From Gloeopeniophorella convolvens (lineage: Eukaryota > Basidiomycota > Agaricomycetes > Russulales): DNA of 19,672 bases. Of the stretch, positions 1 to 9,204 are shown one piece after another; positions within the stretch are counted from its first letter, which is position 1, and the number at the start of each line of letters is the position of its first letter. The notes beneath the pieces were generated by a model. The model did no database searches. It was not told the origin of the DNA and saw nothing but the letters and a program-made list of their open reading frames with translations. The DNA is taken from NCBI GenBank assembly GCA_022496205.1, contig WTXD01000188.1, positions 1 to 19,672 of the forward strand, given 5' to 3'. The translations under genes and the position numbers were made by a program.

Positions 1-2340
1 AAACTCCTGGAAAAAGTCATGACCAGACGCATCCTATTCGATGTCGGTCAACATCGTATTATCCCGACTAACCAGTTTGGCGGTAGAAACGCGTCCAATT
101 GCACGGACGCAGGGCTTGCCCTAATCCACGACACTTAGCTCGCCCTTCAACAGGGACTTGTCGTCGGAAGCCTCCTATTTGACATCCAAGGCTTCTTCGA
201 CAACATCAGCCACGACAGAGCAGTCCAGATCTTCAAAGATCTAGGCTTCTCCATCAACACGTGCGCCTGGGTTGCGTCCTTCCTCGCCGACCGAAAAATC
301 CAACTCCGATTCAACGGTTTCACGAGCGACCCGATAGACCTACTCGTGGGAACGCCGCAAGGCTCCCCGATATCACCGGTCTTATCGATCATCTACGCTT
401 CACCCCTACTCCACATAGGCCGCAAATGGGCCAACACATCACTCAGCATGTACATGGATGACGGTAACATATTCGCATGCGCCACATCATGGCGGAGAGT
501 CAATATGCTCCTCCGCAAAGCATATGCGGAATGTCAGGAATGGCTAACACGCAATGGACTCCAAATCGAAGAGTCCAAAAGCGAATTGATTTACTTCAAA
601 CGTCCCTCATACAGGAAAGACCCATACAAATCGGTCATGCCGACAAAGATCAAGCTGTGGTCACCAAAACAGAACAAGGACATCGAGATTCAAGCGTCGC
701 CCCACCTGCGATATCTCGGTATCTACTTCGACAGTCACCTGACCTTTACGCACCACATCAAGATCATGCGCACACGTGCCATGAGCGCCATACAAGCGCT
801 CCGGCTACTCGGCAATTCAATATGCGGACTAGACCTCGCAAACTGGAGGAAAGTCTACAACGCGGTCATCCTTCCGGTGCTTACGTACGCCGCACCGGTA
901 TGGTACCGAGGGACAAACCAAAAAACAATCATCAAGTCGCTCCAAGTCGCTCAGAATGAGGGCATCCGCCTCATATCTGGCGCCTTCCGCACCACACCCA
1001 CTGAACCCCTTCACATGCTATTAGGTATCATGCCCATCGACCTATGCCTAGAAATGCTCGTCAACAATATGGCGCTCCGTCTCTCCAAACTAGACAAACG
1101 CTCCCAGCTCCTAACAAGACTGGGCGGTAACTGGGGACAATGGGAGGCAGGAGAACCCCCCTTGCCGATCACCAACCCCAGGAACCGGAGGCTAAAAACC
1201 AACCTCACGCGTCTAGCAGACAGAGTTGCCGACGGTGGCGAAAAACTCAACCTATACGCAGCACCCCCTTGGTCACGCGACAACGCGTGGGGTAAGCGTC
1301 TCGTGATCGATCACAACACCCACCCGGGTGACTTACGTAAACCTTACGTACTTTGGCTCAAAGCCGACTCCCTTAACCGCTCATCAGAAACTATCTTTGT
1401 GTTCACAGACGGATCCCGTCTTATCCCGGACGGCGAGACCACAGAGCACATGGGATACGGCATCGCAATCTTCCGAAAGGGAGAGGAGATAGCCAATCAG
1501 GCGCGGTCCCTCGGGACGTCCGCCACCATCTTCGACGCGGAAATGGCGGCTCTTGCTGCCGGGGCAGAGGCGGCCCAGGGTGCTTTGTCATCCCACCCAG
1601 ACTGCCGGCGGGTCATATTTCTTTCAGACTCCTTTTCATCCCTTCATACCATATATTCAACACGACCGCACAATGCTCAGACTCATTCCATCGCATTCAA
1701 AACAGACATTGACCATATTCTTTCTACTTATAGGGATCTAACCGTGGAAGTACGGTGGTGCCCTGGGCACGCGGGAATCCTTGGCAATGAGCGCGCGGAC
1801 GAGCTAGCCAAAGCCGGGACCTCCCTCCCTCTCCTTCCGAACCAAACCGAGCCACACACCCTCAGCCACCAGCGGATGTCGAACAAGGAGGCTGCCACCT
1901 TCGCATGGAAACAGCGATGGCACGCATCCCCACGCCAGTCACCGGCGTGGCGAGGACTCCCCGACCCGCCTAACGGCAAAATATCCCCGGCGTATTACGC
2001 AATGCACGAGGCCAAGACGGCCCGACCGATCATATCCACATTCACCCGACTTCTTACCGGTCACGCCTTCATTGACGAGTACACACTCCGCATGAAACCC
2101 TCAGAACGCACATCCTGCGACTGCCCGTCCGGTCCGCTCCAGACCGTTGACCACGTCATCACCTCATGCTCACTCTACTCCGTGCAACGCCGCTCCATAT
2201 TATATCCCGTGGCTCGGGATTACTCACTCTACACCTTATTCGGAACCAAGAAGGGAGGAACCGCACTGGCCAAGTTCATCGAAGCGACGCGATGCTGTAT
2301 GGTACCCCGCAGACCCTCCGAGCCCCCGGAACCCCCGTGA
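1..2340 (+). pseudogene. LINE reverse transcriptase / RNase H polyprotein, partial, one nonsense codon
   Basis: The frame starting at base 1 encodes the RT and RNase H part of a LINE ORF2, which copies element RNA at a nicked target. Motif A is FDIQGFFDN (catalytic Asp codon 181-183), motif B is GTPQGSPISP just after 346, and motif C is YMDD at 451-462. RNase H acidic residues are visible as TDGS (Asp 1408-1410), DAEMAA (Glu 1540-1542), LSDS (Asp 1627-1629) and GNERADELA (Asp 1798-1800). Near the C-terminus is a Cys-x-Cys...His-x4-Cys motif typical of these ORF2 tails. A TAG at 136-138 interrupts the frame, probably a former TGG. An ATG-type call starting near 346 would miss motif A, so the true protein extends left of the window. 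The frame ends with TGA at 2338-2340. With its only visible lesion near the left edge, the copy is inactive but fairly young. Confidence 0.9.
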
Positions 2341-2563
2341 GGGTCCCTTGCGCAGTTGCAGCCTATATGTGGCCACTGCTTTGTCGCTGTGAAAGCGACC
2401 CGGACTTACATTATCAGACCCTTTGACTGACTTCGCATTTCACGACCCCCGCCGGCCCGTTAACCGTACCTACTTACTCAATTCGAAACAATGTGCTTGT
2501 ATTATGTACTAGTACGACCGCGTCTTGGCGTAGACCACCTGTTGTGGAATATAAATGCTGAAC

Positions 2564-2581
2564 AAAAAAAAAAAAAAAAAA
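2564..2581 (+). other. LINE poly(A) tail
   Basis: Eighteen consecutive A residues lie about 220 nt after the LINE stop codon, and an AATATAAA-like A/T-rich signal lies just upstream. The run marks the 3' end of the retrotransposed RNA. It abuts the interrupted NmrA-like exon. Confidence 0.88.
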
Positions 2582-3012
2582 GTGGTAGTCTATGCTGCTC
2601 CAGACGTAATGGCGCAGTGACTTGGTTTGTTTTGCGAGCTCGAATATACGGATTCCCGTGTAGATCTCACGCTCTTCACCGATCGTGAAACCGTCTGTGT
2701 TGATCCAGGCTCCATATGCCCCATCGAGCGCAGCGAAAACAGAAGAAAGATCGCTAGTATTACCTGGCAGTCGAGTCAGCAATGGAATTATGCGGTGAAG
2801 AAGGACCCCAGGAGAGCGACCAACTGACCCTTGACGAGTTCGACCCCTTTCTCTTTCAGCTCACGAGCGCGGGAACTTTCCAGGTCCCTGGTCAGAGCAC
2901 GGACTGCGAAGGGGGAAGGCGTGCCATCTTCAGACGGTGCAAGTAAACCATCGACGACAGCTATGCCTTGGGCACCAGTTGCGCCTATGACGAGGATGAG
3001 TTTCTAAGATAT
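2582..3012 (-). pseudogene. NmrA-like NAD(P)-binding protein, N-terminal half, split by LINE insertion
   Basis: On the minus strand two exons, 2829-3012 and 2582-2763, join across a 65-nt intron (2764-2828; GTCAGT donor, TGCTGAC branch-like site, CCAG acceptor). They give the start of an NmrA/isoflavone-reductase-like Rossmann protein. The first strand ends LILVIGATGAQG, a GxxGxxG dinucleotide-binding loop. Further on come an AVRALTRD segment, a DLSSVFAALDGAYGAWINTD segment and a HYVWSSIDY segment, in the order seen in fungal NmrA-like proteins. Reading stops at SSIDY, where the LINE poly(A) begins; the other half of the gene would lie beyond the LINE's 5' end. The expected start codon reads ATA (3010-3012) and the third codon is TAG (3004-3006), so the 5' end appears damaged too. 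Function in the host (redox sensing or reductase) cannot be decided from half a gene. Confidence 0.82.
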
Positions 3013-3057
3013 GACGAAATCTGTGGGATGCCTGCTAACCTCAACGCAGCTGGGACC

Positions 3058-3063
3058 TTTATA
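3058..3063 (-). promoter_or_regulatory. TATA box of the NmrA-like gene
   Basis: The minus strand reads TATAAA about 46 nt upstream of the expected start codon position at 3012. This spacing suits transcription starting roughly 15-20 nt before the coding region. It supports an originally functional gene on the minus strand. Confidence 0.5.
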
Positions 3064-4674
3064 CACGCCACGCAGTGGCGGAGGCATCGGCAAGGTGAAC
3101 GAGAACAGCTGTTCCGACCAGTTGAAATTCTCTCCCGGGCGACGTTGTGAGAGCCCCTAGGTCAGCGGGTAGCACTGTTCAAGTCATTTCCCGACCGCTC
3201 AAGGGATTTGTCGTACCTTCGATACTCGCTCATACCTCAACCTCAAACCGGGAGGCGGCAGAAGGCACGTATTGATAATCGTGGAGGAGCGGGTGACAAA
3301 CCAGTCAAGCGCCAGAGAGGAGCGCCTCGGTGCGCCTCGGTGAGAGGGCCATCGGCATTACTGTACTGTTCTCCGTGAGATGATGCACCGCCCCCAGTCA
3401 TCCAGGGACGTGGTGCCTTTGCCCCTCCTGCAGTGCGTTGCAGCCTTTGTCGTTGGGTGTAGAACCTGAGTCGAATGAAATCCACAGCTCGCGCTCGGCC
3501 TCAAAGGACGATAACTTTGATAGCGGGTGCTACCAGGACAGCTCCACGACGAGGGTAGCCTAAGCAAGCATACCCGATTGCAGTGGATCCACGACGATGC
3601 TGCGTCACCTTCAGCGATACACTTGGATGACTCGAGTACTGCATTGAAGAAGTGGCAGTTGGTCATGCCAGCTCATGCCAGGACTCAGCCACTGTGAAAA
3701 CTCCGCCCGGGGTGGCCCGAACAAGCTGCGCCCTCCTGACGCGGACCTCGGCCTGCCTCTGTCTATGACTCTATCCTTTGCACCCCGCGCCAGGTTACTT
3801 TGCCGCTCTTGTCATCCACGGTTCGGGGGATAGATCGCTTGGGACCACTGGACAACCGTCAGATGGGACACGGACACATCCTGTAGCAGTCATGCATCAA
3901 CATGTCATACCCATGAGGCTCGAAGCTGAAACCCGAAGCGCCACCCCGGGGCAGTCAGGACAGGCGGCGCCATGACAAGTGACGTTGAATACATCACCAG
4001 GCTTGTTTGCCATATGCACTACCGCCCCGTTCTCCACGCTTTTTCCAGGTTTCCAGGCGACGGTTGTTGTCAATATGTCTGCACTCGTCGCCGCAGCTTC
4101 TACCACCTTGATCGCCTATTCGCTCTCCCGCAACACTCTCCGGCTCGCGCCGACCTTACTCTCTCAAGTGCGTTCTCACCTCGTAATTAGTCGACGACGT
4201 CCGCTGTTGGAGTCTCGAAGCAAGCAGAATGCCCGCGCGCATAGATTTGTTGGCAACGTGGGGTACCTGCACGCCGTAGCTACAGGACACCTAATAGATG
4301 TACAGGGGTCCAACACGCAGGCAGACACTATCGTCTCATGAGTCTTGAAAGTTGTATCGGGTGCCGTAGATTCAGAATGCTACACGTGACAGGATTTCTC
4401 GGAAGTGTACACCGCCAAGGCAAGTTCGGATGGGAACCATGCTGATCTAATCCGTGTGGACCCACCCGGCTTGCTCATGTCTTGCCCACACTTCATACCA
4501 CATGTATTCCACCGTTCGCCGCCCACCTCTTTCCTATGTCAATACACACCATCTATCCATATGTATGCATCCGGCTCCGTTTGTCAGCACGAAAATTTGA
4601 ACTGGCTTGCTGCAAAAGCCTTGTAGCATCAACACACAACAGTGCAACAAGTCCATAAGTGTATAGGGAGTATC
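3064..4674. other. Non-coding stretch, no supported gene
   Basis: Only short frames without recognisable domains are present on either strand. A short ATG-initiated hydrophobic frame begins at 4075 (MSALVAAASTTLIAY...) and meets a possible GTAATT donor after about 35 codons, but no second exon could be identified. A tiny tandem duplication of GCGCCTCGGT occurs near 3322-3341. I see no tRNA, RNA gene or transposon boundary here. The left part presumably holds the upstream promoter of the NmrA-like gene. Confidence 0.5.
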
Positions 4675-4936
4675 TGATCTGTTGAGACGGACAGTGTCCT
4701 GGCGGCTCTGATTAGATTAGATATGGACCTAATGATCAAGGACTATCTTATCTTGTGTACATAATGTTCTAGACTTAAGGCTGTGCTCAGCCCCACATTC
4801 GTTTCCATGTTCTGGACTATTCTAGGGCATTCCATGACCCACCTTGTACTCCGGTACCCACTCTTACTCCGTTTCATGTGGGTCTCCTAGGCTTTCTAAG
4901 CAGTGTTTATCACATGCTATCTGTCGCTCCTTACTG

Positions 4937-4943
4937 TATATAA
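4937..4943 (+). promoter_or_regulatory. TATA box of the solo Copia LTR
   Basis: TATATAA lies roughly two-thirds of the way along the LTR, with the U3/R boundary expected about 25-30 nt downstream. The same motif is conserved in the 3' LTR (12434-12440, minus strand). Confidence 0.6.
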
Positions 4944-4971
4944 GGACCTCTTTCTTCGCCTTTGTAGCCTC

Positions 4972-5133
4972 AGTCTTTTGACCTTCTCTGACTGAGGCAA
5001 GTACACTACCGCTCTTTTCACTTCTACCTTATGCTTACCTTACCTTGTAGCGTCACTCTGTGTCCTTCAGGTATTGCACTAATGTATTAGTCTTTTGACC
5101 TTCTCTGACTGAGCGTCACTCTGTGTCCTTCAG
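4972..5133 (+). repeat. Duplicated R/U5 block with a 54-nt intron-like insert in the solo LTR
   Basis: A 25-nt sequence (4972-4996) recurs at 5089-5113, and a 20-nt sequence (5051-5070) recurs at 5114-5133. In the second copy the 25-mer and 20-mer are contiguous, exactly as in the 368-bp LTR at 12330-12697. In the first copy they are separated by 54 nt (4997-5050) that begin GCAAGT and end TTGTAG. An 18-nt spacer (5071-5088) separates the two copies. The extra material, 54+20+18+25 = 117 nt, accounts for the whole length difference between the two LTRs. Confidence 0.85.
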
Positions 5134-5169
5134 TTGTCACTCCACCCTTTGCTGCGCTTCAACATGATC

Positions 5170-5371
5170 CCAATGTGAGCGGCGTCGAGCACAGCCAGTA
5201 AAGCCATATCGGGGTGAGTTCCATCTTTCAATAATATGAATATTTGCTTATTGCTACTTGGACACAAGTCTTTATGCCACCGGTGGCCCTCTGGACAGCC
5301 AGATCACAGAGTCCCAGGTATGGCTGACCGTGATGGACAAAATACACTTTCCCCTTGTTTCGGGCACGAGA
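5170..5371. other. Short intergenic segment
   Basis: No coding signal or recognised element was found between the solo LTR target duplication and the first AT-rich palindromic block. Confidence 0.4.
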
Positions 5372-5640
5372 TCTTGCAATATCTTGTAAGATATCGCAAG
5401 ATATCGCAATATCCCACGATATATCGCAAGATATCGCAATATTTTCAGAGATCTTCAGGATCCGATTTCCATACCTTGGTTTCACGATCGTGATCTTCAG
5501 ATATATTGCAGAGATATCTCTAGATATCTCTCTCGCAAAACCGGGACCCAGACTTTGCCTCCACAGGTGGTCAAAACCCATGTTCTTGTTTCACTCCAGA
5601 GATCTCTGAATATCTTCAGAGAAAACAATCGTCGATCGAT
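5372..5640. repeat. Palindromic GATATC/TTGCRATATC repeat block 1
   Basis: The block is made of overlapping short palindromic modules such as GCAAGATATC, GCAATATC, GATATATC, AGAGATATCTCT and TCTTCAGAGA, in both orientations, with an AT-rich composition unlike its surroundings. Inside is a segment containing CGGGACCCAGACTTTG that resembles CGGGACCAAAGCAAAG in block 2 (near 7759), so the two blocks seem to be diverged copies of one repeat family. Short frames across it (FSEIFRIRF and the like) are repeat translations, not genes. Confidence 0.7.
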
Positions 5641-6155
5641 CGGCAGCAGGGGTTATCTAGATTACCTGTCTGTGAATTGCATATACCTCATTCATGGCAA
5701 CATACTCGGCCTCGGTGGTCAATTGGTGGTCAAGAACATAACAACATCCAGAAAAAAATGTAGGGTGTGGAATTAAGGTGCCGTAGATCACTAGACTCTA
5801 TTGCTAATCAACAGCGCGTGCGAGCATCGCCGCAGCCACTCCTGCCTGTCGCCATTGTCATTGTCATCCACCATGCAGTCGTGGACTCGCTACTACTGTG
5901 GCTGTCACCCGCCCGTCACGCGCGCAGCGTCGCTGCCGTTGGTGTGCTGTCATGTCGTGCGTGGTGGTCTGTGGCGGGTGGCACGGCTGGCGAGAAGGTT
6001 CCGCGGGCCACGGGCAAGTCAGGCGTGTTGGGTTAGCTGGTCCACGTCCCGGCCATTGCATGCGCGAGTTAGTGTGCGTGCCACGTGGCAGAACATGCAC
6101 ATCCTTGCACACCAACTTGTGAATGCCACTGTGGGCAGGGGAGCGCGCAGAGGCC

Positions 6156-6192
6156 GGGGGAGGTACGGGGGAGCGCGAGGGCGCTGCGGGGG
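6156..6192 (+). other. Potential G-quadruplex motif
   Basis: Four G runs (6156-6160, 6167-6171, 6179-6181, 6188-6192) are separated by loops of 6, 7 and 6 nt, which fits the usual G3+N1-7 pattern. This is a sequence match only, in a GC-rich stretch where chance matches are likely. Confidence 0.4.
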
Positions 6193-6646
6193 CGTGAACA
6201 GGGAGGAGGGGGCAGGCGGTGCGGGGCGGCAACGGAGGCCAAGCTGCCTATCTTTGGCACTGCACTGCGTATCTGAGATGGCACGCGCGCAGTCACAGAA
6301 GGGGTGCGCGGAGAGCGTCGTGAGCCAGCTGAAGGCTGGATACATCAGAGGCTTGATGGCCAGTCATTTTGATGCGTGTGGTGGCTCAACGGCATTGTTG
6401 TGGTGGGTCGGTAGCAGCGACGTGGGTTGTGCGCCGGGAGCTGTTGTGTAACGTCGCTTTGTGCCGACACGGCTCATCGCCGCGCATCATTGCGCGGTGG
6501 CGCACGTCCTAGCTGCCATGCATTGTTGTGTGGGGTTGCACGACGGCGGGGCTTGGTGCCTGGTGGCGGCGCAGAATTCTGCGTGGCGTGGTGCTCGGGT
6601 GTTGCATGCACCCGGGTGGGTGCCACGCTCTGCATCATGGTTGCAG

Positions 6647-6880
6647 GCTGGTGGGCTCGGGCGCAGACGATGTTCTGCCCTCGCTGTGCACGCTGCGTGC
6701 TGCGACGCGGGTCGTGCGCCGTGCTAAGTTGCCACGCCGTGGCGGGGTGGGGTGCCCGCTGGCGGCGCAGAGCGTTGCCGCTCTCTGCGTAGTGTTTGCG
6801 AGCTGGTGGATTTGGGCACGGACGACGTTCCGCGCCCGTTGTGCACACTGCTTGTTGCAGCGCGCACACTGGGCGATGTT
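6647..6880 (+). repeat. Degenerate direct repeat, about 155-bp period
   Basis: The sequence from 6647 (GCTGGTGGGCTCGGGCGCAG...) aligns with that from 6802 (GCTGGTGGATTTGGGCACGG...) over about 75 nt with scattered substitutions. A related GGCGGCGCAG segment recurs at 6565 and 6761. The differing spacings (155 and 196) imply an indel of about 41 nt between units. It looks like a decayed large-unit tandem repeat. Confidence 0.6.
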
Positions 6881-7666
6881 GCGGAGCCTGGTAGCAACAT
6901 GGCCTACTGCGTCTTCGCGCGGTGTCGCTCGGGCTGGCGCTTGGGCTCAGACGTGGGGTGCGTAGACCTAGGGACAGGGTCAGCACAGACAGTAAGATGA
7001 TTTGCTCACCTCCCGGGGCATGCCAGGTGTCGTTGACGTGCCTAGCCAACACACAGCCGAATGCGGTCAGCATGCAGCCGGTGTTCGAGGCGGGTGCCAC
7101 ACACCTATTTCAAATCAGAGACAATGCCGTGGCTGGCGTCGCCGCGGTAGGGGGCGCGGGGAGTGCCCCGAGAGATCCGGGGCGGGGGCAGTGGAAGGTG
7201 GGAAGGAGTGGAGGCGAGGAGGGCGCCGCGGCGAGGAAGGTACGGCGGCGAGAAGGGCGCGAGAGAGCGCAAGGGGCCACCGAGCTAGAAGCTACCCGGT
7301 TAGCATGTGGAACGTGGCGCGGGGACTTACCAGCAGTTGCCGCGAGAGGCAGCAATGTGTGGCAGGGGAGCGCGGTGGGCTCAGGGAGGTCGGGGAGTCT
7401 GGGGGAGAGGAAGAGAGAGGGTGTGAGGTAACCAGTGTCGGCGCGTCAGAGCCTGGACGACTCATCACGCAATGCCTCAACACATGCCCGGAATAAGGAA
7501 GTCTGCCGCTGGTGTGTAACACACCTATTCTGACTATACGGTAGAATGCACTCCGAAAAGTGCACTCAACATGTCGGCCAGGGATCTCCGGTCCCGTTGT
7601 CGATCGACTGCGATCGGACGATCGGGATCGAAGAAGGGAATTCAGTGTGTGCATGTTTGGCAGGAG

Positions 7667-7979
7667 AAATGTTGCAATATCTTGCGATATATTGCAAGAT
7701 CAGGTACATGTTTGGTGGGAGATATTTTGCGATATTTTGCGATATTTTGCAAGATCTCGGGACCAAAGCAAAGATTGCAAGATGCAGAGATCATGCAATA
7801 TCTTCAGAGATATCGTGAGTTATTGCAATATCTCTCATCTTGCAATATATCGCAGTATATCGCGATATATTGACAGTGAAGCAGTTGGGGAAAAGTTAAG
7901 ATATTTCTAGAGATATCGGAATATATTGCAATATATTGCAATATATTGCAAGATATCGCGATATCTTGCGATATATTGC
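7667..7979. repeat. Palindromic GATATC/TTGCRATATC repeat block 2
   Basis: This is a longer and more regular block than the first. It has GATATTTTGC three times in tandem near 7730-7755, then ATATTGCA three times near 7922-7950, mixed with GCAAGATATC, GATATCTC and GATATATTGC in both orientations. A perfect 22-bp palindrome sits at 7948-7969. Many nested hairpins are possible. There is no conserved repeat/spacer alternation. Confidence 0.75.
7948..7969. repeat. Perfect 22-bp palindrome
   Basis: The half-site GCAAGATATCG is followed immediately by its exact reverse complement, with no loop. It is the centre of the most regular part of palindromic block 2. Confidence 0.85.
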
Positions 7980-8180
7980 TGAGCAAACGACCGCACGGGA
8001 ATTCTGTCCGATAGGGACAAGCATACCCAGGACCCTCGGTTCACGAATCCCGACCGCAGCGTATCCCCGCCATTCAGACTTCGTGAGCCTCACTCGCCCC
8101 TTCAAGTATCTCCGGTCCTAGCTCCTGCTGAGCTCAACGTGGGGCCGGGAGATGTTCAGCTCAAAAGCGTTGCCAGTTCT

Positions 8181-8734
8181 ATGTGAGTATTGCCCAGCTC
8201 GTGTGGTCATAATTCTGCTGCTGATCTGCCCATCTCGTGGCCTTTAGGGATCGCTTCACTAAGTTGCTTGCGTCACCCAGGGTTCCTGATACTGAAACAA
8301 CCCCCCCTCCCGCTGGTCGTAACAATCTCATCACTGCCACCCCTGCTCGCTTGAACCAGGTCATCCACGCGGCACACTCGAGACGCGCCCCACCCCAGGA
8401 AGTCGCATATACCCCAGTGTGCGAGGGCAAGGCGCCTATGAAGAAGCGCGTGCTGTCTGCCTCTGCCGGGCAGCCCTCAGCGGTCAAGGCTCGAAAGTCA
8501 CCGGTGAAACGGCCAGTTTCGTTGGAGCCCACTGGGAGGCCATCGACAGTGGAAGCCCCCCGTAAGCGACCCCTCGATGAGCTCTGGGCTGACCTGGCTG
8601 AGGAGCGCAAACGCCTGGCTGAGTCGCGCAAACGCGTGCGCGAGCTCGAAGAAATGATCATCGCCCAGATCGGGGTCCCCGGGATCAAGATCGTTCCGAC
8701 TGGCATGCGTGGTGACCCCATCGTGTTGGGCTAG
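8181..8734 (+). CDS. Small basic/proline-rich coiled-coil protein; start codon split by an intron
   Basis: I do not recognise the family. The uninterrupted frame from about 8249 to the TAG at 8732-8734 lacks an ATG at its beginning. A good intron (8183-8247, 65 nt, GTGAGT donor, GCTGAT branch-like site, TTTAG acceptor) joins AT at 8181-8182 to G at 8248, creating ATG followed by GAT. Spliced, this gives 162 aa starting MDRFTKLLASPRVPDT. The first two thirds are Pro/Arg/Lys-rich. Residues about 110-145 (LDELWADLAEERKRLAES and onward) form a charged heptad-like helix, probably a dimerising coiled coil. The tail is hydrophobic and short. Unspliced RNA reads ATG-TGA. An out-of-frame ATG lies upstream at 8152. 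The spliced frame is also open upstream to about 7983 without another ATG, so a 5' extension is possible, as is a later start at 8438. A poly(A)-like signal follows at 8820. Confidence 0.55.
8183..8247 (+). other. Predicted 65-nt intron inside the ATG of the coiled-coil gene
   Basis: Donor GTGAGT, branch-like CTGCTGAT and acceptor CTTTAG give an intron in the same size range as the nine introns of the neighbouring transposase-like gene (50-67 nt). Removing it is the only way I found to give the downstream frame an ATG at its N-terminus. Confidence 0.5.
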
Positions 8735-9204
8735 GGCAATGGGAGGATGATGACATGCGCAGGACTGTGCCCTCGACAGGTTGAAATCAATAGCATGTAG
8801 TCCTTATCGCAGTTTATACAATAAAGTGGCATGTTGCATGCAGTTGTCATTGCTAAACAAGAACATGGCGGCGCGAGGCATGTTATCGCGCTCTGATCTG
8901 GTTGGCAAAGAAAACAGCTATGTCTATATGGTATCTTTGTTCCTACTTCTAATGCAGGAAATACATGGGAGGGGAGGGCGCAGTGCACAACGATGCGGAG
9001 GGGAGTGGGGCGCTAGAGTGCTAGTCGCGTTCCGCTTTCGGGCATCCAGCCAGGCCACTCTTTGCCTGATGCCTCACCCACTGCCGCTGCCCATCCTCGC
9101 GGTATGGACTGGTGGGATGGCGGGTGAGCGGGGGACGGAGCAGGGCGTGCCAGCGGAACATGACTTGCCGCTCCAACGAGTGAGACTTCTGCTCTTTCGT
9201 GGGA
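8735..9204. other. Intergenic region between convergent genes
   Basis: It contains the 3' flank of the coiled-coil gene, including AATAAA at 8820-8825, 86 nt after its stop, and the 3' flank of the minus-strand transposase-like gene. The frames here lack domains or splice structure. Confidence 0.5.
8820..8825 (+). terminator. Putative polyadenylation signal
   Basis: AATAAA lies 86 nt downstream of the coiled-coil gene's stop codon, in an A/T-rich context. Fungal 3' ends do not depend strictly on this hexamer, so this is only suggestive. Confidence 0.4.

Larger units (their letters stand above)
1..2581 (+). mobile_element. Non-LTR retrotransposon (LINE), 5' end outside window
   Basis: This is the 3' portion of a LINE. 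Visible in order are reverse transcriptase, an RNase H domain, a C-terminal Cys/His motif, a short 3' UTR (2341-2563) and a terminal poly(A) run (2564-2581). The RT plus RNase H layout and poly(A) tail fit the Tad1/I-type elements common in fungi; the clade is inferred. The right boundary is sharp: the poly(A) is followed directly at 2582 by reverse-strand coding sequence of an NmrA-like gene, so the element inserted into that gene. The endonuclease/ORF1 part and the second copy of the target-site duplication would lie left of position 1. Confidence 0.9.
4680..5164 (+). mobile_element. Solo LTR of a Copia element (long variant, 485 bp)
   Basis: The segment begins TGTTGA and ends TCAACA, giving perfect 6-bp inverted LTR ends. 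It is flanked by perfect 5-bp target duplications TGATC (4675-4679 and 5165-5169). It matches the 3' LTR of the Copia element at 12330-12697 in reverse orientation. Over the shared length I count four differences, all transitions. No internal element sequence is attached, so this is a solo LTR left by LTR-LTR recombination. It is 117 bp longer than the other LTR because of one internal block (see the repeat entry). Confidence 0.95.
5770..7500. other. G/C-rich non-coding region with degenerate internal repeats
   Basis: About 1.7 kb is strongly GC-rich, with GT- and GC-rich strings on the plus strand. Frames are open in several phases and on both strands at once, as expected from a shortage of A/T-rich stop codons. 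They encode low-complexity Arg/Ala/Cys/Trp-rich peptides with no recognisable domain. It lies between the two AT-rich palindromic blocks, which makes an abrupt composition mosaic. I see no introns, TATA boxes or homology to a family. Confidence 0.6.

Noticed and set aside
4075..4190. Possible signal-anchor-like first exon (MSALVAAASTTLIAYSLS...)
   Set aside because: Only about 35 codons, with no convincing second exon, so it is not listed as a gene.
5071..5090. 20-nt GT...AG segment in the solo LTR as a second intron
   Set aside because: Too short for splicing; more simply the spacer between duplicated units.
5767..7496. Many overlapping frames of 60-216 codons on both strands
   Set aside because: They occur in several phases at once in GC-rich DNA, are low-complexity, and show no domain, splice or promoter signals.
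7667..7979. CRISPR-like appearance of repeated units
   Set aside because: There are no constant repeats with unique spacers, and the genome is eukaryotic; the units are overlapping palindromes.
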